Notes under the pieces: generated by a model
What the model was told of the DNA's origin: nothing
Database searches by the model: none
What the model saw: the letters and a program-made list of their open reading frames with translations, nothing else
Position numbers and translations under genes: made by a program
Part shown: in pieces, positions 5,972 through 8,909 of the stretch
How the letters are laid out: every line of letters begins with the position of its first letter
How positions within the stretch are numbered: the first letter of the stretch is position 1
Assembly (NCBI GenBank): GCA_016764015.1
Contig: JAESSR010000134.1
Location: 1-8,909 of the forward strand
Source of the DNA: Phycisphaerales bacterium
GTDB lineage: Bacteria; Planctomycetota; Phycisphaerae; Phycisphaerales; UBA1924
DNA: 8,909 nucleotides
Direction of reading: 5' to 3'

Positions 5972-5977
5972 TTCTCC
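5972..5977 (-). promoter_or_regulatory. tpiA: Ribosome binding site GGAGAA that fixes the tpiA start
   Basis: On the - strand GGAGAA lies 4 nt before the ATG at 5967 (GGAG 6 nt before it), inside the 28-bp gap after the transferase gene. It excludes the longer frame reaching 6102. Confidence 0.75.
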
Positions 5978-5995
5978 GGTGAGTTGGCTGTGCTA

Positions 5996-7441
5996 TTAGT
6001 GTGAGGCAACCTTGCCGTCACCAGTGGTATCTTCTTTGGGCGTGCGATCAGATGTATCTTGATTGCCCTGCTTTTTCCGAGACCTGCCGATGCTCGCCTC
6101 ATGAATCATATGCGATTGGCGAGCAACCTTGATCGCATATACACCAATATACGACGCGATCATCAGCACCAACGCATAAATCAACCGCCCGCGGAAATAG
6201 CTGAGCATCACCCCAAGCAAACAAAACACCAATCCGATCCCATAAAGCGTAAACACCGCCCCCTTGACACCAAAGGCTCGTTTGAGCATATGGTGCAGAT
6301 GGTCCGCATCAGGATCAGACATCTTCCTCCCCGCGAGCTTGCGACGAATGATCGCAAGCGCAGTATCAATAATGGGGATCGCATAGATAATCAGCCCGGC
6401 TGCGACGAGCCAGGTCTTGCCCGTATCGCCGAGCGATAAAATCATCACCGCGCTGCAATACCCGAGCAATAACGATCCAGTATCTCCAAGGAAGATCGAC
6501 GCCGGGTTAAAGTTGTGAGGCAAGAACCCAAGGCAAGCGCCGAGCACAGCAAGCCCAAAGATAATCCGCGGGGCATCAAAGGGCCCGTCATCCGTCACCG
6601 CAAGCGTCAAAGCAATCGCCAAGAGCCCGACCATCGCAATCGAAGTCACGCCGGTGAGCAACCCATCGAGCCCATCAATAAAGTTCGAAGCGTTGCATGC
6701 TCCGAGCACAAAGATCGCGATAATCGCGGTGCCCGACCAATAAATCAAATCAACAGTCACGCTCGTGCCAAGCATTGGGATATCCATAGGCAGCGGAATC
6801 TGATACACCAGCTCAGGATTATCGAGCAATCGCCCTAGCGTCGGTGTCAGCACACCCGCCGCGACATTGATCCCAACATTGCCGAGCGCCAACGCTGCCG
6901 CCGCTGCAAGTTGCCCGCCGAGTTTCACCCGAGGCGGTATCCCCGTAATGTCATCGAGCAAACCCACAAGCACAATCGAAGTCATCCCCAACGCGATCCA
7001 AGGCGGCACGATCGGATTGTATATCCCATCGCTGAGATGCTCATTACTCATCGGGTGATAATCAATAAGCCCGCTGATATCCACCGCGATATAGCTAAAA
7101 ACAAGCCCCGCGATAATCCCAAGATACACACCAACCCCGCCAAGGTACGCGATCGGGAGCTTGTGAATCTTCCTCGCTTCGCTCGGATGGTCCACAATCC
7201 CATTGGCAATCGCCAGCTTACGGATCAGAGGCGTTGCCAGCACCGTCACTAAAAAAGCGACCGCGAACACCAAGATATACCCAGAGAGCACATCAAGCTG
7301 ATCCATCGCGCCCTGGGCGATATCAGAAGAACTTCCGAATAGTCCGTTGCTGGATTCAGCGAGTGCTTCAAAGCTCATCGGCTGATCGATAAAGGAATCT
7401 GGTGCATCAAAGCTCGAAAAGTCAGTGAGTTGCTCAATCAT
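5996..7441 (-). CDS. WecA/MraY-family polyprenyl-phosphate sugar-1-phosphate transferase
   Basis: This polytopic membrane protein (481 residues, about 10-11 hydrophobic segments between residues 52 and 437) transfers a sugar 1-phosphate from a UDP-sugar to undecaprenyl phosphate, the first membrane step of glycan assembly. Motifs in order are RKIHKLPIAYLGGVGVYLG (90-108), the Mg-binding LLDD (161-164) with GIPPRVKLGGQ, NFIDGLDGL (253-261), FLGDTGSLLLG (318-327) and the HxHH motif DHLHHML (380-386). The HIHH-like motif and the single-gene EPS context favour a WecA/TagO/WbpL-type enzyme over MraY. The first 50 residues are acidic, polar and unusual for the family; M46 would give a conventional start. 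I keep the ATG at 7441 because it overlaps the upstream stop as ATGA, suggesting translational coupling. The C-terminal 40 residues are charged and probably cytoplasmic. Confidence 0.9.
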   Translation of the reverse strand: MIEQLTDFSSFDAPDSFIDQPMSFEALAESSNGLFGSSSDIAQGAMDQLDVLSGYILVFAVAFLVTVLATPLIRKLAIANGIVDHPSEARKIHKLPIAYLGGVGVYLGIIAGLVFSYIAVDISGLIDYHPMSNEHLSDGIYNPIVPPWIALGMTSIVLVGLLDDITGIPPRVKLGGQLAAAAALALGNVGINVAAGVLTPTLGRLLDNPELVYQIPLPMDIPMLGTSVTVDLIYWSGTAIIAIFVLGACNASNFIDGLDGLLTGVTSIAMVGLLAIALTLAVTDDGPFDAPRIIFGLAVLGACLGFLPHNFNPASIFLGDTGSLLLGYCSAVMILSLGDTGKTWLVAAGLIIYAIPIIDTALAIIRRKLAGRKMSDPDADHLHHMLKRAFGVKGAVFTLYGIGLVFCLLGVMLSYFRGRLIYALVLMIASYIGVYAIKVARQSHMIHEASIGRSRKKQGNQDTSDRTPKEDTTGDGKVASH

Positions 7442-8469
7442 CGCTCACCGCCTTGACTCGACACAACCCCAGACGAAGAGAGTTCGTTGGCCAAATCCTG
7501 GATTGTCTGCGTGAGCGTGAACATGGGCTCAAACCCAACAGCCTCCTTAATCCGATCAAGATCAGGCTTGCGATGACGAAGATCCTCAAAGCCCGCCGGA
7601 TAGGCATCGCTGTAGGCGATGCGCTCGATTGTTGATTTCGAGTTTAAGGTTGTGATGACCGTTCGGGCGAGTTCGTTAATCGATATAGGATGATCGGAAC
7701 CCACATTAAACACGCGTCCATAGCAAGCGGGCGAACGAACCATCTTGGGAAGTGCTTCGATCACATCGCGTCCATCACAGAAACATCGTGATTGTGTTCC
7801 GTCTCCGAACACTTTCAAAGGCTCGCCTGCCAGTGCCGCTTGTACAAAGCGGGGGAGCACCATGCCATAGCGACCGATCTGGCGCGGACCAACCGTGTTG
7901 AAGAATCGACAGATCACCGTTGGGAGTTTGTGCTGCTGCCAGTACCCCAGCGCCAAATGCTCATCAATGGCTTTGGCGTGTGCGTATGACCATCGCGTGA
8001 TGGTGGTGGGCCCAAAGTGCAGGTCGTCTTCTTCAGAAAACACAATCGAGTCGGGCTTGCCATACACCTCAGATGACGACGCGATCAAGGTTGGAGGCAA
8101 TCCATGATTCAACGCATATTCAAACACCGCGTCGGTTTGTTCAATGTTGGTTTTGATCGACTTGATCGGGTCTTTGAGCACTAAATCCACACCCACCGCC
8201 GCAGCAAGGTGATAAACTTCATCGAAGCCCTTGCGATCATCAATCTGGGCAAGCCCTTGATCAACATCGGCCTCAATAAACTCGATCTCATCGATAACCT
8301 TACTCAGGTTCTCGATGCGTCCGGTTGAGAGATTATCAATAACCGTCACACCCACACCTTGGTTGAGCAGCAACTCAACAAGATGCGAACCGATAAACCC
8401 TGCGCCCCCAGTGACGAGCGCTCGGCTCGGCACCTGTTGTGGGGGGATGGATTGGTCGTTCTGGGCCAA
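7438..8469 (-). CDS. Extended-SDR NAD-dependent nucleotide-sugar epimerase/decarboxylase
   Basis: The 343-residue protein has the Rossmann NAD-binding motif TGGAGFIGSHL (20-30), VIDNLSTG (43-50), HLAA (87-90), the catalytic SSSEVYG (131-137) and the Y162-xxx-K166 pair in WSYAHAK. FFNTVGPRQ (189-197) and GDGTQSRCFCDGRDV (222-236) follow, as in sugar-nucleotide SDRs. The glutamate after the catalytic serine (E134) and RHRKPDL (298-304) resemble UDP-glucuronate decarboxylase (UXS/ArnA type), but GalE/WbpP-like epimerases share most of this, so the product is not settled (UDP-xylose, UDP-galactose or similar). The start is TTG: an in-frame TAA lies three codons upstream, and GGGAG precedes the TTG by 9 nt. 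The alternative GTG at codon 13 has no ribosome site. The stop overlaps the transferase start by 4 bp, so the two are probably coupled in one EPS operon. Confidence 0.9.
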   Translation of the reverse strand: MAQNDQSIPPQQVPSRALVTGGAGFIGSHLVELLLNQGVGVTVIDNLSTGRIENLSKVIDEIEFIEADVDQGLAQIDDRKGFDEVYHLAAAVGVDLVLKDPIKSIKTNIEQTDAVFEYALNHGLPPTLIASSSEVYGKPDSIVFSEEDDLHFGPTTITRWSYAHAKAIDEHLALGYWQQHKLPTVICRFFNTVGPRQIGRYGMVLPRFVQAALAGEPLKVFGDGTQSRCFCDGRDVIEALPKMVRSPACYGRVFNVGSDHPISINELARTVITTLNSKSTIERIAYSDAYPAGFEDLRHRKPDLDRIKEAVGFEPMFTLTQTIQDLANELSSSGVVSSQGGER

Positions 8470-8478
8470 AGCGTATTA

Positions 8479-8483
8479 CTCCC
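8479..8483 (-). promoter_or_regulatory. Ribosome binding site GGGAG for the TTG start of the epimerase
   Basis: On the - strand GGGAG, a 9-nt spacer and TTG at 8469. No other start upstream is possible because of the TAA at 8476-8478. Confidence 0.6.
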
Positions 8484-8507
8484 GTCAGCATCGAATCATC
8501 ACCAGCG

Positions 8508-8909
8508 TTATGCCGCGTGTTCAGAATCAGATGTGTGGTACTGGTGCGATGTACGGATGTTCTTACGCATGTATCCACCAGCGGAGGATCGTACGCCGTT
8601 GACGAGAATTCCGAGGAGTTCAGCCCGGCAATCTCCCAGCTCGTTCTTGAGCCGAGCGACCTGTCCGCGTTTCTCGCTCATCGCGCGAACAACAAGCATT
8701 GTCGCGTCGACCTGGCTGGCGAGTGTGTTGGCATCGCCGGCGACAATCGCCGGAGCAACATCAAGAATTACAATGTCGTACAACGCAGAGGCTTCCGCGA
8801 GCACTTTGCCCATCTCTTGGGTGCCCAGCCGCTCGATCACACGCTTGGTGCGCGATCCCGCAGCCAGAACATCCGGCCCTTTGCTTGTGGTCTTCTGGAT
8901 ACATTCAGC
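8508..8909 (-). CDS. CpsD/CapB-like exopolysaccharide tyrosine autokinase (BY-kinase), C-terminal part
   Basis: The frame is open to the window edge; 133 residues of the C-terminus are seen and the N-terminal part, with Walker A and A' motifs and perhaps a Wzz membrane domain, is missing. YDIVILDVAPAIVAGDA (fragment residues 44-60) carries the BY-kinase Walker B signature (three hydrophobics, D-x-x-P). It is followed by the switch region D68-ATMLVVRA, a basic helix, and LLGILVNGVRSSAGGYMRK, matching the conserved GVVLNG[VM] strand before the tail. BY-kinases autophosphorylate on tyrosines and control chain length and export of capsular polysaccharides at the inner membrane. The tail here has only two tyrosines (Y113, Y124) rather than the usual cluster. 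The downstream gene starts 38 bp later on the same strand and belongs to the same pathway. A MinD-like ATPase is less likely given the context. Confidence 0.8.
   Translation of the reverse strand, partial: AECIQKTTSKGPDVLAAGSRTKRVIERLGTQEMGKVLAEASALYDIVILDVAPAIVAGDANTLASQVDATMLVVRAMSEKRGQVARLKNELGDCRAELLGILVNGVRSSAGGYMRKNIRTSHQYHTSDSEHAA

Noticed and set aside
5968..6102. 45-codon upstream extension of tpiA
   Set aside because: It overlaps the transferase gene and lies before a proper ribosome site and family-typical N-terminus at 5967.
1..8909. CRISPR array, transposon, phage, tRNA/rRNA or defence system
   Set aside because: No regularly spaced repeats, transposase or integrase motifs, cloverleaf or rRNA-like sequence, or known defence domains were seen; the HD and APH genes have better ordinary explanations.

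Overview
The window is a compact stretch of bacterial chromosome of moderate GC content. Two genes on the + strand at the left end (2-694 and 795-1340) face a run of eight genes, all on the - strand, covering 1357-8909. The mix of a GH35 beta-galactosidase, a secreted PDZ protein, a small ppGpp-hydrolase-like HD protein and an exopolysaccharide block, with a SecG carrying a long acidic tail, would fit a marine Planctomycetota/Phycisphaerae-like bacterium. That placement is an inference from general impression; no marker gene settles it.

Left end (+ strand): the C-terminal 230 residues of a GH35-type beta-galactosidase end at 694. A strong hairpin with T-tract follows (727-775), and 20 bp later a small HD-domain protein of the Mesh1/RelA-SpoT hydrolase type begins (795-1340). 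It has no Shine-Dalgarno (SD) sequence but has a TATGAT box 5 nt before its ATG, so its mRNA may be leaderless. It converges, 16 bp apart, on the - strand genes.

Right end, read on the - strand from 8909 leftwards: the C-terminal part of a CpsD/CapB-like BY-kinase, an extended-SDR nucleotide-sugar epimerase/decarboxylase (TTG start), and a WecA/MraY-type polyprenyl-phosphate sugar-1-phosphate transferase that overlaps the epimerase by ATGA. This is the priming and regulatory part of an exopolysaccharide or surface-glycan cluster. Then come tpiA (28 bp further on), a terminator-like hairpin, secG, yicC, an APH-fold small-molecule kinase of unknown substrate, and a secreted PDZ protein with a predicted coiled-coil tail. 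Most - strand genes have a recognisable GGAG-type ribosome site that also fixes the start: GTG for yicC and secG, TTG for the epimerase. The PDZ gene is the exception, again with a -10-like box directly before the ATG.

How the genes fit together: the EPS genes make and export a surface polysaccharide, tpiA and secG are a commonly linked housekeeping pair, and yicC is an RNase. I see no clear defence system, CRISPR array, transposon, tRNA or rRNA. The points most worth a second look are the two candidate leaderless genes, the convergent layout that could place the HD gene under antisense transcription, the yicC neighbourhood (APH kinase and PDZ protein where gmk is often found), and a strong excess of the palindrome CGATCG.
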